Shown here: positions 16,888 to 25,092 of the stretch, one piece after another
Layout: every line of letters begins with the position of its first letter
Numbering within the stretch: position 1 is the stretch's first letter
From: Nesterenkonia lutea
GTDB taxonomy: Bacteria; Actinomycetota; Actinomycetes; Actinomycetales; Micrococcaceae
Assembly: GCF_014873955.1 (NCBI RefSeq)
Contig: NZ_JADBED010000001.1
Location: forward strand, 1,054,001-1,118,000
Length of the DNA: 64,000 nt
Direction: 5' to 3'
Program-made: the position numbers and the translations under genes
The notes under the pieces: model-generated
Seen by the model: the letters and a program-made list of their open reading frames with translations, nothing else
Told to the model about the DNA's origin: nothing
Database searches by the model: none

Positions 16888-19579
16888 GCTGGGTGACCGC
16901 CGTGACGACGTCGTCCAGTGCGGTCGCGATCTTGGTCGCGTCCGCTCCGCCGCCCTGAGCGAGATCCGGCTTGCCGCCTCCGCCTCCGCCGAGCACGCTG
17001 CAGGCGAGCTTGACCAGCTCCCCGGCAGAGACGTGCTGCGCGCGGGCGGACTCGGTGGTTGCCACCACGATGACGGGACGTCCTTTGGCGACGCCGGCCA
17101 CAGCAGCCACAGCCGGGCGCGAGCCGAACCGCCCCCGAAGATCCAGGGCCAGCGCACGGAGGTCATCGGCACCGGTCACGGTCCCGGCATCATGGGCGAG
17201 GACATCGATCCCGCCTGCGTCGACCGTCTGCGAGAGCAGCTCTGAAGCCTTCGCTCGGAGCTGGGCGCTGCGGAGCTTCTCAAGCTCCCGCTCGGTGTCC
17301 TTGAGCTTGGCCAGCGTGGCGGCGATGCGGTCTGGGACCTGGTCGGCGGGGACCTTGAGCATCTCGGTGAGCTGATTCACCAGGGTGCGCTCCGCGGCGA
17401 AGTGGTTGAAGGCATCGAGACCGACCAGGGCCTCGACGCGGCGATTCCCCGAACCCACCGAGGCCTCCGACATGAGGGCCAGTGTGCCGATCTCCGCCGT
17501 GGCATCGACATGCGTGCCCCCACAGAGCTCGCGGGACCAGGCGCCGTTGATCTCCACCATGCGGACCTCCTCGCCGTACTTCTCGCCGAAGAGCATCATG
17601 GCGCCCAGGGCCTGCGCCTCCTCGAGGCTGGTCACCCTGGTCAGCACCTCGTAGTTGTCCCGTATCGCGAGGTTCGCGGCCTCCTCCAGCTCCTGGCGGG
17701 CCCCGGTGCTCATGGCCTCCTCGGCGGTGAAGTCGAAGCGAAGGTAGCCCTCCTTGTTGAAGGAGCCGGCCTGAACCGCCTCGGGGCCCAGAACGTCGTG
17801 CAGCGCCGCGTGGATGAGATGGGTGCCGGAATGGGCCTTCTGGGCGTCGAGACGGCGGCGCACATCGATGGCGCCCAGCGCCGGTGCACCCGCAGGAACC
17901 TCGCCGGCGAGGACGCGGGCACGGTGCACCGAGAGTCCCTTGATGGGGGACTGGACGTCGAGCACCTCGAGCTCGAAGCCGTCACCGGTGATGCGTCCGG
18001 TGTCCGGCGCCTGCCCCCCGGCCTCGGCGTAGAAGGGCGTGGCGTCGAGGACCAGCTCGACGTCCTCGCCGACGGCGGCGCTGCGCCGTGACTCGCCGTT
18101 GACCAACAGTCCGCGGATCCGTGACTCAGTGGTGTGTTCGGTGTACCCGGTGAAGCGGGTGGGGGAGTCTGCGCGGAGCTCCTGGTAGAGCTGGGTGTCG
18201 GCATGCCCGGACTTCTTGCCCTTGGCATCCGCACGGGCTCGTTCGCGCTGCTCGGTCATGAGTTCACGGAAGCTCGCCTCGTCCACGCGGACGCCGGCCT
18301 CGGCGGCCATCTCCAGGGTCAGGTCGATCGGGAAGCCATAGGTGTCGTGCAGCGCGAAGGCGTCGGCGCCGGTGACGGCGGCCCCCGCCGTCTGCGCCGA
18401 GGACACTGCGGAGGTCAGCTTGGCGGTGCCGGCGGAGATGGTCCGCAGGAAGGCCTGCTCCTCCTTGACCGCTGTGTCGTGGATCTTGCTGTAGTTTGTC
18501 TCGACCTCGGGGTAGACGCCCTTCATCGCGTTCTTGGACACGGTGACCAGCTCACCGAAGACCGGCTCCTCGACGCCCATCAGGCGCATGGCCAGGATGA
18601 CTCGGCGGATGAGCCGGCGCAGCACGAAGCCGCCGCCCTCGTTGGAAGGACGAACTCCGTCGGAGATGAGCATCAGCGAGCTGCGCACATGGTCAGCGAT
18701 CATGCGAAGGCGCACGTCATTGGCATGGCGGGGGTCGGCAGGATCCTCGGTGGAGGTGTAGCTGATCCCGGCAAGGGTCGCTGCGCGGTCCAGCACCGGG
18801 CGGACCTGGTCGGTCTCGTACATGTTCTCCACGCCCTGGAGGACCATGGCGAGCCGTTCGAGTCCCAGGCCGGTGTCGATGTTCTTGCTCTGCAGCGGGC
18901 CGGCGACTTCAAACTCCGTCTTGGAGTGCACGGCGGAGAGCCGGTACTGCATGAAGACCAGATTCCAGATCTCCACGTACCGCGTCTCGTCAGCGGCCGG
19001 GCCGCCCTCGATCCCGTAGGCGGGACCGCGGTCGTAGTAGATCTCTGAGCAGGGACCGCCGGGGCCGGGCTGACCGGTGTTCCAGTAGTTGTCCTCGGGG
19101 CCGAACCGCTGGATCCGCGTCTCGGGGATGCCCACCTGGTCGCGCCAGATGGCGTAGGCCTCGTCGTCGTCCTGATACACGGTGACCCAGAGCCGCTCAG
19201 GATCCAGCCCATAGCCGCGCAGGCCCGTCTGGGCGTCGCCCTGGACGGGGTTCGTCAGCAGCTCCCAGGCCATGGGGATGGCCGTCTCCTTGAAGTAGTC
19301 GCCGAAGGAGAAGTTGCCGCACATCTGGAAGAACGTCCCGTGGCGGGCCGTCTTGCCGACCTCTTCGATGTCTGCGGTGCGGATGCACTTCTGCACCGAG
19401 ACGGCGCGGGAGTACGGCGGGTTCTCGGTGCCCATGAAGTACGGGATGAACGGCACCATCCCGGCGATGGTGAACAGCACCGAGGGGTCCGGTGAGATCA
19501 GCGATGCTGAAGGGACGCGCTCATGTCCCTTGGCGGCGAAGTAGTCGTACCACGTCCGGGCGATGTCCTCGGTCTTCAT
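16880..19579 (-). CDS. alaS: Alanyl-tRNA synthetase
   Basis: Charges tRNA-Ala; 899 residues, normal for the family. The class II catalytic domain starts MKTEDIARTWYDYFAAKGH and includes VQKCIRTADIEEVG and GNFSFGDYFKE. The editing domain has the zinc motifs HSGTHLIHAAL and CGGTHVDATAEIG. The C-Ala end carries the glycine run GGGGGKPDLAQGGG. The ATG at 19579 is preceded by AGGAGGATC. ruvX overlaps its end and rpsD lies upstream on the same strand, separated by a strong hairpin. Confidence 0.97.
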   Translation of the reverse strand: MKTEDIARTWYDYFAAKGHERVPSASLISPDPSVLFTIAGMVPFIPYFMGTENPPYSRAVSVQKCIRTADIEEVGKTARHGTFFQMCGNFSFGDYFKETAIPMAWELLTNPVQGDAQTGLRGYGLDPERLWVTVYQDDDEAYAIWRDQVGIPETRIQRFGPEDNYWNTGQPGPGGPCSEIYYDRGPAYGIEGGPAADETRYVEIWNLVFMQYRLSAVHSKTEFEVAGPLQSKNIDTGLGLERLAMVLQGVENMYETDQVRPVLDRAATLAGISYTSTEDPADPRHANDVRLRMIADHVRSSLMLISDGVRPSNEGGGFVLRRLIRRVILAMRLMGVEEPVFGELVTVSKNAMKGVYPEVETNYSKIHDTAVKEEQAFLRTISAGTAKLTSAVSSAQTAGAAVTGADAFALHDTYGFPIDLTLEMAAEAGVRVDEASFRELMTEQRERARADAKGKKSGHADTQLYQELRADSPTRFTGYTEHTTESRIRGLLVNGESRRSAAVGEDVELVLDATPFYAEAGGQAPDTGRITGDGFELEVLDVQSPIKGLSVHRARVLAGEVPAGAPALGAIDVRRRLDAQKAHSGTHLIHAALHDVLGPEAVQAGSFNKEGYLRFDFTAEEAMSTGARQELEEAANLAIRDNYEVLTRVTSLEEAQALGAMMLFGEKYGEEVRMVEINGAWSRELCGGTHVDATAEIGTLALMSEASVGSGNRRVEALVGLDAFNHFAAERTLVNQLTEMLKVPADQVPDRIAATLAKLKDTERELEKLRSAQLRAKASELLSQTVDAGGIDVLAHDAGTVTGADDLRALALDLRGRFGSRPAVAAVAGVAKGRPVIVVATTESARAQHVSAGELVKLACSVLGGGGGGKPDLAQGGGADATKIATALDDVVTAVTQRG

Positions 19580-19676
19580 GAGTTTCTGAGATCCTCCTGC
19601 TGATGGTCGCTGCGAGTCGGCCGCCCTGGTGTCGTGACCTGGGTGGATCTGCGCCGGGACCAGCTTAGTTGAAACA

Positions 19677-19719
19677 CAGAGCCCGCTGCGGTCTCCGATG
19701 TGGAGGGCAGCGGGCTCTG
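19677..19719 (-). terminator. Strong hairpin after rpsD
   Basis: A perfect 13-bp stem (19677-19689 with 19707-19719) with a 17-base loop lies between rpsD and alaS. Reading on the minus strand it is followed by TGTTTC, a weak U-tract, consistent with an intrinsic terminator for rpsD. Confidence 0.75.
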
Positions 19720-19724
19720 GGGTT

Positions 19725-19743
19725 TCAGAACGTGATGTTCTGA
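19725..19743 (-). other. Second small hairpin just after the rpsD stop
   Basis: TCAGAAC and GTTCTGA form a 7-bp dyad around GTGAT, 16 bp after the rpsD stop and immediately before the larger hairpin. It may be part of the rpsD 3' end. The arms resemble half a LexA box, but the 5-base spacing and position argue against that. Confidence 0.4.
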
Positions 19744-19758
19744 GTGATCAGCGGACGA

Positions 19759-20391
19759 TCAGCGTGCGTAGTACTCGACCACGAGCTGCTCTTCACAGGT
19801 GATCGGAACCTCTTCACGCTTGGGCTTGCGGGACAGAGTCGCCTGCAGCTTCTCGATCTCGACGGTGAGGTAGCCGGGAACCGTGGGGAGCGCGTCCTGG
19901 TGGGTGCCTGCGGCGGCCACCTGGAAAGGCTCGAAGCCCTCGGAACGCTCATGCACCTGGATCATCTGGCCGGGCTTCACGCGGAAGGACGGACGGTCCA
20001 CGCGCTTGCCGTTGACCATGATGTGGCGGTGCACGACGAACTGGCGGGCCTGGGCGATGGTGCGGGCGAAGCCCGAGCGCAGAACCAGGGCGTCCAGGCG
20101 GGACTCGAGGAGCTCGATGAGGTTCTCACCGGTCAGGCCCTCGTGCATGCGCTTGGCCTCTTCGTAGTAGCGCGTCATCTGCGCCTCACGGATGCCGTAC
20201 TGGGCGCGGAGACGCTGCTTCTCCTTCAGGCGCACCGCGTAGTCGGAATCCTGGCGACGGCGCGTACGGCCGTGCTGGCCGGGGCCGTAGGGGCGGCGAT
20301 CCAGGTACTTCTGGGCCTTGGGGGTCAGCGCGATGCCAAGGGCCCGCGAGGCCTTCACAGTACGACGACTGCGCAATGGTGATGTGGGCAT
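19759..20391 (-). CDS. rpsD: 30S ribosomal protein S4
   Basis: A primary 16S rRNA-binding protein of the small subunit; 210 residues. It has the basic N-terminus MPTSPLRSRRTVKASRALG, RRPYGPGQHGRTRRR, and the S4 RNA-binding domain LESRLDALVLRSGFARTIAQARQFVVHRHIMVNG. No N-terminal zinc cysteines are present. AGGAAGG lies just before the ATG. As in other actinobacteria it is a stand-alone gene near alaS. Confidence 0.97.
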   Translation of the reverse strand: MPTSPLRSRRTVKASRALGIALTPKAQKYLDRRPYGPGQHGRTRRRQDSDYAVRLKEKQRLRAQYGIREAQMTRYYEEAKRMHEGLTGENLIELLESRLDALVLRSGFARTIAQARQFVVHRHIMVNGKRVDRPSFRVKPGQMIQVHERSEGFEPFQVAAAGTHQDALPTVPGYLTVEIEKLQATLSRKPKREEVPITCEEQLVVEYYAR

Positions 20392-20429
20392 TGAATGCCT
20401 TCCTGTCTTGTCGGCGATTGATGTTTAAC

Positions 20430-20452
20430 CCTGATCGCGACAGACGATCAGG
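20430..20452 (-). promoter_or_regulatory. Hairpin in the rpsD leader
   Basis: CCTGATCG and CGATCAGG form a perfect 8-bp stem with a 7-base loop, ending 39 bp upstream of the rpsD ATG. The rest of the 297-bp gap 20392-20688 holds the rpsD promoter region, which I cannot define, and the terminator of the next gene. S4 represses its own synthesis in several bacteria, so a regulatory leader is possible. Confidence 0.4.
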
Positions 20453-20628
20453 CACCTGGCCTCCGGGATCCCAGAACCGGAGAGCGTGAGCTGCCGAGAA
20501 CTCACTTCACTGCGACGTCGCGCCGGCACACAGCTGCCCCACCGATGTTCTGGAGGGGGCCGAGTGCAGGATCTTGGCTTGATGCGCGATGCCTGCCAGA
20601 CAGCACAACAGCCTAGCATCGGGGACGA

Positions 20629-20665
20629 CAGAACCCCAATCATCGCGGGGACGATCGGGGTTCTG
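20629..20665 (-). terminator. Hairpin after the DUF4191 gene
   Basis: CAGAACCCC (20629-20637) pairs with GGGGTTCTG (20657-20665). It lies 24 bp past the stop of the DUF4191 gene on the minus strand and isolates it from rpsD. Confidence 0.65.
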
Positions 20666-20688
20666 GAGTGCGACGCGGTGCGGCCGGT

Positions 20689-21489
20689 TCAGCCGCGCAG
20701 GGCCTTGCGATCCGGGCGCGTGCGGTAGGGATCCACACCCTTGGGGATCGGTGGGCGAGAGATCGGCAGGGCGGCGAGGCGCTGCTCCACTGCACTGACC
20801 TCGTGCTTGTTCAGCTTCTTGTCCAGCTTCTTGATCGCCTTGCTCAGCTTCTGCAGAGGCACCTGCTGCTCTCCCCGTCCGGCCTGGATGACGTGGATCG
20901 GCACGCCGGTGTCGCGCAGGATCGGGCTGAAGCGCTTGCGCGTCTTCTGCACAAGCTTGCTCACGCGCTGCGAGGGCCCTTCGGTGACCAGGATCAGTCC
21001 CGGCCTGCCGACGACGCGGAAGATCGCGTCCTGGGTCTTGGGATCCATCGCCACGGGCTCTTCGGTGACGATCCACCCGCGCTTGAGCGTGCTCAGGGCT
21101 GCGGCCGCCGCGCCGGGACGTCCCTCGATCCGGGAGAAGGCGGCCTTCTCCGCGCGCCGGTTCATCACGATCATGGCGGCCAGCAGAGCCAGCGGCAGCC
21201 CGATGAGCAGGCCGGTGATCCAGTTCAGCAGGAGGCCGAAGATTGCGAAGGCGACACCGAGGGTGACGAAGAAGGCCAGGGCCATCCACCACCCGATGTT
21301 CGGGTCGTAGGAGCGGGTCATCGTGAAGACCTGCTTGATCCTGGCGAAGAAGCCGTCCTGCTTATTGGCCTTCTTGCGCGCCTTGCGGTCGCGCTGCTCG
21401 GCCTTCTGCTGGGCCTTCAGGTTCTTGAGCGCGGTCTTGGCCTCTGCCTTGGAGGAGACCGGGGGAGGAGTGGTGTCAGCTGGTGCCAT
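20689..21489 (-). CDS. DUF4191-family membrane protein
   Basis: A 266-residue protein with a Lys/Ala-rich cytoplasmic N-terminus (about 50 residues), two adjacent hydrophobic spans (about residues 68-110, from GWWMALAFFVTLGVAFA to ALLAAMIVMNRR) and a soluble C-terminal domain with GRPGLILVTEGPSQRVSKL. This matches the DUF4191 family, found beside lipA in many actinobacteria. No biochemical function is known to me. The gap to lipA upstream is 23 bp, so it is probably in the lipB-lipA transcript. Confidence 0.85.
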   Translation of the reverse strand: MAPADTTPPPVSSKAEAKTALKNLKAQQKAEQRDRKARKKANKQDGFFARIKQVFTMTRSYDPNIGWWMALAFFVTLGVAFAIFGLLLNWITGLLIGLPLALLAAMIVMNRRAEKAAFSRIEGRPGAAAAALSTLKRGWIVTEEPVAMDPKTQDAIFRVVGRPGLILVTEGPSQRVSKLVQKTRKRFSPILRDTGVPIHVIQAGRGEQQVPLQKLSKAIKKLDKKLNKHEVSAVEQRLAALPISRPPIPKGVDPYRTRPDRKALRG

Positions 21490-21512
21490 AGTGAGGCAAG
21501 TCTACCGCAGGC

Positions 21513-22520
21513 TCAGAAGCCGGCAGCGACGAGCGTGGAGGCCTCCTGCTTGGTCGCGCCCGACGGTTCGATGTGCGCCAGGGCGGCGGGGATCTCCCAG
21601 CCCTTCCGCTGCATCGCCTTCGCCCAGAGCGAGCCGGCGCGGTAGGAGGAGCGGACCAGCGGACCCGACATCACGCCGAGGAACCCGATCTCCTCTGCCT
21701 CCTGGGAGATGTCCAGGAACTCCTGTGGCTTGACCCAGCGATCCACGGGCAGGTGCCGCGGAGTCGGGCGGAGGTACTGAGTGATCGTGAGCAGGTCACA
21801 GCCGGCGTCATGCAGGTCGCGCAGCGCCTCGGAGACCTCCTCGCGGGTCTCACCCATGCCGAGGATGAGATTGGACTTGGTGATCATGCCGTGAGCACGG
21901 CCCTGGGTGAGCACGTCCAGTGATCTCTCGTATCTGAATGCCGGGCGGATGCGCCGGAAGATGCGGGGCACCGTTTCGACGTTGTGCGCGAAGACCTCGG
22001 GTGCGGCCGCACAGATTCCGGCGATGTTCTCCTCGCGTCCAGAGAAATCTGGGATGAGGATCTCCACACCGGTGCCGGGATTGAGCTCATGGATCTTGCG
22101 GATGGTCTCGGCGTAGAGCCACACTCCCTCATCGGGCAGATCATCGCGGGCCACGCCGGTGACCGTGGCGTAGCGCAGCTGCATCTCCTGCACCGACTGC
22201 GCGACCTGCAGAGGCTCCGACTCGTCGACGGCGGGCGGCCGCCCGGTGTCGATCTCACAGAAGTCACAGCGGCGGGTGCAGGCGGATCCGCCGATGAGGA
22301 ACGTGGCCTCCCGGTCCTCCCAGCACTCGAAGATGTTGGGGCAGCCAGCCTCCTCGCAGACCGTGTGCAGGCCCTTCTCTCCGACCCGCTTCTTCATCTC
22401 GGCGAACTCGGCACCCATCTTGACCTTGGTGCGCATCCACTCAGGCTTGCGCTCCACGGGAATGGAGGCGTTGCGTGCTTCGACGCGCAGCATGCGTCGA
22501 CCTTCAGGTGCCACAGTCAC
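21513..22520 (-). CDS. lipA: Lipoyl synthase
   Basis: A radical-SAM enzyme inserting two sulfurs into protein-bound octanoate. Both iron-sulfur sites are visible: [12 protein letters not shown] (auxiliary cluster) and CTRRCDFC (SAM cluster), plus the conserved C-terminal RSSY. Length (335 residues) is normal. Its GTG start overlaps the lipB stop (GTGA), so the octanoyl transferase and lipoyl synthase are translationally coupled. The lipoylated target E2 is encoded nearby at 25.1-27.0 kb. Confidence 0.97.
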   Translation of the reverse strand: MTVAPEGRRMLRVEARNASIPVERKPEWMRTKVKMGAEFAEMKKRVGEKGLHTVCEEAGCPNIFECWEDREATFLIGGSACTRRCDFCEIDTGRPPAVDESEPLQVAQSVQEMQLRYATVTGVARDDLPDEGVWLYAETIRKIHELNPGTGVEILIPDFSGREENIAGICAAAPEVFAHNVETVPRIFRRIRPAFRYERSLDVLTQGRAHGMITKSNLILGMGETREEVSEALRDLHDAGCDLLTITQYLRPTPRHLPVDRWVKPQEFLDISQEAEEIGFLGVMSGPLVRSSYRAGSLWAKAMQRKGWEIPAALAHIEPSGATKQEASTLVAAGF

Positions 22521-23248
22521 TGTGGAGCTCCTTCTGTTGTTCGGGGGATGTCGCAGGCGCGCCGAAGGTCACCGGAGTCGGCGGATTCGGGCAGGTCGTC
22601 GTCTCTTCTGATCAGCGGCGGAAGCACCCGTTCGAGCCGCGAGGCCACCTGTTCGGAGACCTCTTCCGGAGTGACCCGGCGCCCGATCTCGGCGCTGATG
22701 CTGGTGGTGCCGGCGTCGTCGATGCCGCAGGGGATGATGTTCGTGAAGGGAGTGAGGTCGTTGGAGCAGTTCAGCGCGAATCCATGCATGGTGACGGAGC
22801 GGTGCACGCGGAGCCCGATGGCCGCGATCTTCCGGTCCCGTCCCTCGTCGGTCAGCCAGACTCCGGAGCGTCCCTCCACCTGAACCGCCCTGATGCCGTA
22901 GTCCTCTGCCAGCAGGCTGATCAGCATCTTCTCCAGGACGCAGACATAGTCCCGGACCAGCGAGGGGTCGCGCAGGTGGAGGATCGGATAGCCGACCAGC
23001 TGTCCGCGTCCGTGCCAGGTGATCTTGCCGCCGCGGTCGACGTCGAGCACTTCGGTGCCGTCCCTGGGCCGGTCCTGGGGCTCGGTCCGCCGTCCCGCGG
23101 TGTAGACGTCGGCATGCTCCAGCAGCAGCACGGTCGAGGGCTCCGAGCCCTCCAGCACCGCGGCGTGCAGCCGGCGCTGGACGGCGTAGGTCTCGGCGTA
23201 GTCGAGAAGCTGGGGATCGAACCCCAGCCGCGTGAATGCGAGCTCCAT
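22517..23248 (-). CDS. lipB: Octanoyltransferase
   Basis: Moves octanoate from acyl carrier protein to lipoyl domains. It has [18 protein letters not shown], the catalytic Lys in [11 protein letters not shown] and the catalytic Cys in [14 protein letters not shown]. Length (243 residues) is normal, with an extra polar C-terminal tail of about 25 residues. The start is 94 bp from a divergent kinase-like gene. lipA overlaps its end. Confidence 0.96.
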   Translation of the reverse strand: MELAFTRLGFDPQLLDYAETYAVQRRLHAAVLEGSEPSTVLLLEHADVYTAGRRTEPQDRPRDGTEVLDVDRGGKITWHGRGQLVGYPILHLRDPSLVRDYVCVLEKMLISLLAEDYGIRAVQVEGRSGVWLTDEGRDRKIAAIGLRVHRSVTMHGFALNCSNDLTPFTNIIPCGIDDAGTTSISAEIGRRVTPEEVSEQVASRLERVLPPLIRRDDDLPESADSGDLRRACDIPRTTEGAPQ

Positions 23249-23342
23249 GGCACCAGCCTAGACCCTGGACTGCGGACGGGGTGGACTGCGTCGGCTCTGC
23301 GTCTGTGGATAACTTCTGGAAGGTCCCGGTGGGTCGGTCACA

Positions 23343-24986
23343 ATGGCTCCCATGCAGGGCGATGCGACGACGGTGACGGAACTCGATGATCCCGGTGATG
23401 ATCCCGGTGATGACCGCGGTGGTGATCGCGATGAGGCGCTGATCGTGGGGCGTCGTTCCCAGAGCCCCCGGGCCTCTGGCATCAGGATCGAACGGCTGCT
23501 CGGGGTGGGCGGCACGTGTGCCGTGTGGCTGGGCACTCGCACCGGCGCCGAGGAACCGGACTGGGACCTCGTGGACGTTCCTCCGCCCGGCGAGTTCGCC
23601 CTGAAGATCCCGCTCGCCTCCGCTGACCGGTCGCACTGTGCGGACGCGGCAGCGGCGGAGCTGCAGGCGCTGCATGCGCTGCGCCACGAGCACCTGGTGC
23701 GAGCCTACGGAACAGTTCAGACCTCCCACGGTCTCGCGCTTCTCCTCGAGCCCTGCTGCGGCGGTTCCCTGGGATCGGTGCTCAGCCGCGCCGGTCGGCT
23801 GGAGATCGGAGAGGTCATCACTGTGCTCACACCGATCGCCACCGCGCTGAGCAGCCTGCACAGGCAGGGTGTCGTCCACGGCGATGTCTCGCCGGGCAAC
23901 ATCCTGCTCGGCCCTGATGGACGGTCTGCGCTGGGCGATCTGGCCGATGCCCAGGCGCTGGGCACAGCCGGCCCCGGCGTCGGAACACCCGGGTTCGCGG
24001 CCCCCGAGGCAGCGGACCGGCGCTGGAGGACTCCAGACGGAGGAACGGGCAGGCTGCGGCAGGGCCCGGATGTCCTGGCTCCCGCAGCAGATGTGTATTC
24101 CCTGGCAGCTGTTGCCTGGTTCGCGCTCTGCGGCTCGCTGCCGGCTCGTGGGGATCGCAGGGCGCCCCTGCCCAGCCTTCGCCCAGAGACCCCGGACGCG
24201 ATGGTCCTGCTGCTGGAGTCTGCGCTGCAGGAGGATCCCGCTCTGCGTCCCAGCGCTGAGGACTTCGCCGTGCGGCTCTTCGCCTGTGCCGCCGCGGCGC
24301 CCCTGGACCTGACCCCGTACGTGGACGAAGAGGTGGTGCCTGAGCTTCCCACCGCACGAGGCCAGGTGCCGCGCGGTGGACGCCGGATGAGGGCGGGACT
24401 CGCGGCGGCGCTGGCGGGGGTGCTGGTGCTTGCGGGCTTCGGCGGGTGGGTCCTCGCCATGGGGCCGGAGAAGGAGGGCGCGGAATCGACGCGCGCCGCG
24501 CGGTCCCTGGACGCCGATGATTCCGCGGATCGGACTGAGACGAGTTCTGCGGACCCGCGCGATCTGCTGCGGCTGCGCGACCCGGCCATGGCCGTGCAGG
24601 GAATCGCCGAGCTGAGAACCCGCGCACTTACCCATGCTGAGCGCGACCTGGTGCAGCACTACACCGTGGAGGGCTCTCCTGCGGCGGCGGCCGATGAGGC
24701 GCTGGTCGGCCGGTTCCGCGACCAGGGGATGCGCTACGCGGGCGAGGCGCTGCAGATCACGGTCCACAGCGCCGACCCCGAACCGGGGTCAGCGCCGTCA
24801 CAATCCCCTCGCGTCGAGCTGGAGGTCACCGTGCGGGCCACCCCTGCGGGGTCGGCGGCAGCGGACTCTGATGCTGCGGACTCTGATGCTGCGGACTCTG
24901 AGGATGCGGAGTCTCAGCAGGTGGTGCTGGCGCTGCAGCGCAGCCGAGGGCAGTGGCTGCTGCACAGCGTGGAGGAGTCTGGGTGA
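23343..24986 (+). CDS. Membrane-anchored Ser/Thr protein kinase-like protein
   Basis: A 547-residue protein with three parts. The kinase fold (about residues 45-320) has the loop LLGVGGTCAVWLG, Lys88 in FALKIPL, Glu106, the catalytic loop HGDVSPGN (Asp181, Asn186) and GDLADA with Asp199 in the DFG position. A single membrane span lies near residues 350-372. The extracellular region has Ala/Asp/Ser repeats. The usual Lys of the catalytic loop is Ser and DFG is DLA, so activity is possible but atypical. The N-terminus has a 12-bp, four-unit DNA repeat encoding Asp/Gly/Pro. It lies divergent from lipB and convergent with sucB. Targets are unknown. Confidence 0.75.
   Translation: MAPMQGDATTVTELDDPGDDPGDDRGGDRDEALIVGRRSQSPRASGIRIERLLGVGGTCAVWLGTRTGAEEPDWDLVDVPPPGEFALKIPLASADRSHCADAAAAELQALHALRHEHLVRAYGTVQTSHGLALLLEPCCGGSLGSVLSRAGRLEIGEVITVLTPIATALSSLHRQGVVHGDVSPGNILLGPDGRSALGDLADAQALGTAGPGVGTPGFAAPEAADRRWRTPDGGTGRLRQGPDVLAPAADVYSLAAVAWFALCGSLPARGDRRAPLPSLRPETPDAMVLLLESALQEDPALRPSAEDFAVRLFACAAAAPLDLTPYVDEEVVPELPTARGQVPRGGRRMRAGLAAALAGVLVLAGFGGWVLAMGPEKEGAESTRAARSLDADDSADRTETSSADPRDLLRLRDPAMAVQGIAELRTRALTHAERDLVQHYTVEGSPAAAADEALVGRFRDQGMRYAGEALQITVHSADPEPGSAPSQSPRVELEVTVRATPAGSAAADSDAADSDAADSEDAESQQVVLALQRSRGQWLLHSVEESG
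23385..23432 (+). repeat. Four 12-bp tandem units near the kinase N-terminus
   Basis: Two perfect copies of GATGATCCCGGT at 23385 and 23397 are followed by diverged copies at 23409 and 23421. They encode a DDPG-type acidic repeat. Confidence 0.85.
24861..24914 (+). repeat. 15-bp tandem repeat in the kinase extracellular region
   Basis: GCGGACTCTGATGCT occurs at 24861 and 24876, with a near copy at 24891 and a partial one at 24906. It encodes Ala-Asp-Ser-Asp-Ala repeats. Confidence 0.85.
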
Positions 24987-25004
24987 CCCCGCCGGGGCCC
25001 GGAC

Positions 25005-25044
25005 GCAGAACAGGGCCCGTCCGTCCGGACGAGCCCTGTTCTGC
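25005..25044. terminator. Bidirectional terminator between the kinase gene and sucB
   Basis: GCAGAACAGGGC (25005-25016) pairs perfectly with GCCCTGTTCTGC (25033-25044), extended inside by CGTCC/GGACG. It separates two convergent genes and should stop transcription from both sides. Confidence 0.8.
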
Positions 25045-25092
25045 AGAGTCAGCCTCGACTCACCGGAGCGTCATCAGCTCCAGCAGCGCGAA

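Noticed and set aside
16339..19048. Long plus-strand frames opposite ruvX and alaS (for example 17402-18091 and 18134-19048)
   Set aside because: They are complementary-strand shadows of the well-supported alaS gene and have no recognisable domains.
19725..19743. Possible LexA box after rpsD (GAAC and GTTC arms)
   Set aside because: The arm spacing is 5 and not 4, the outer bases do not match, and the position after a ribosomal protein gene suits a 3'-end hairpin better.
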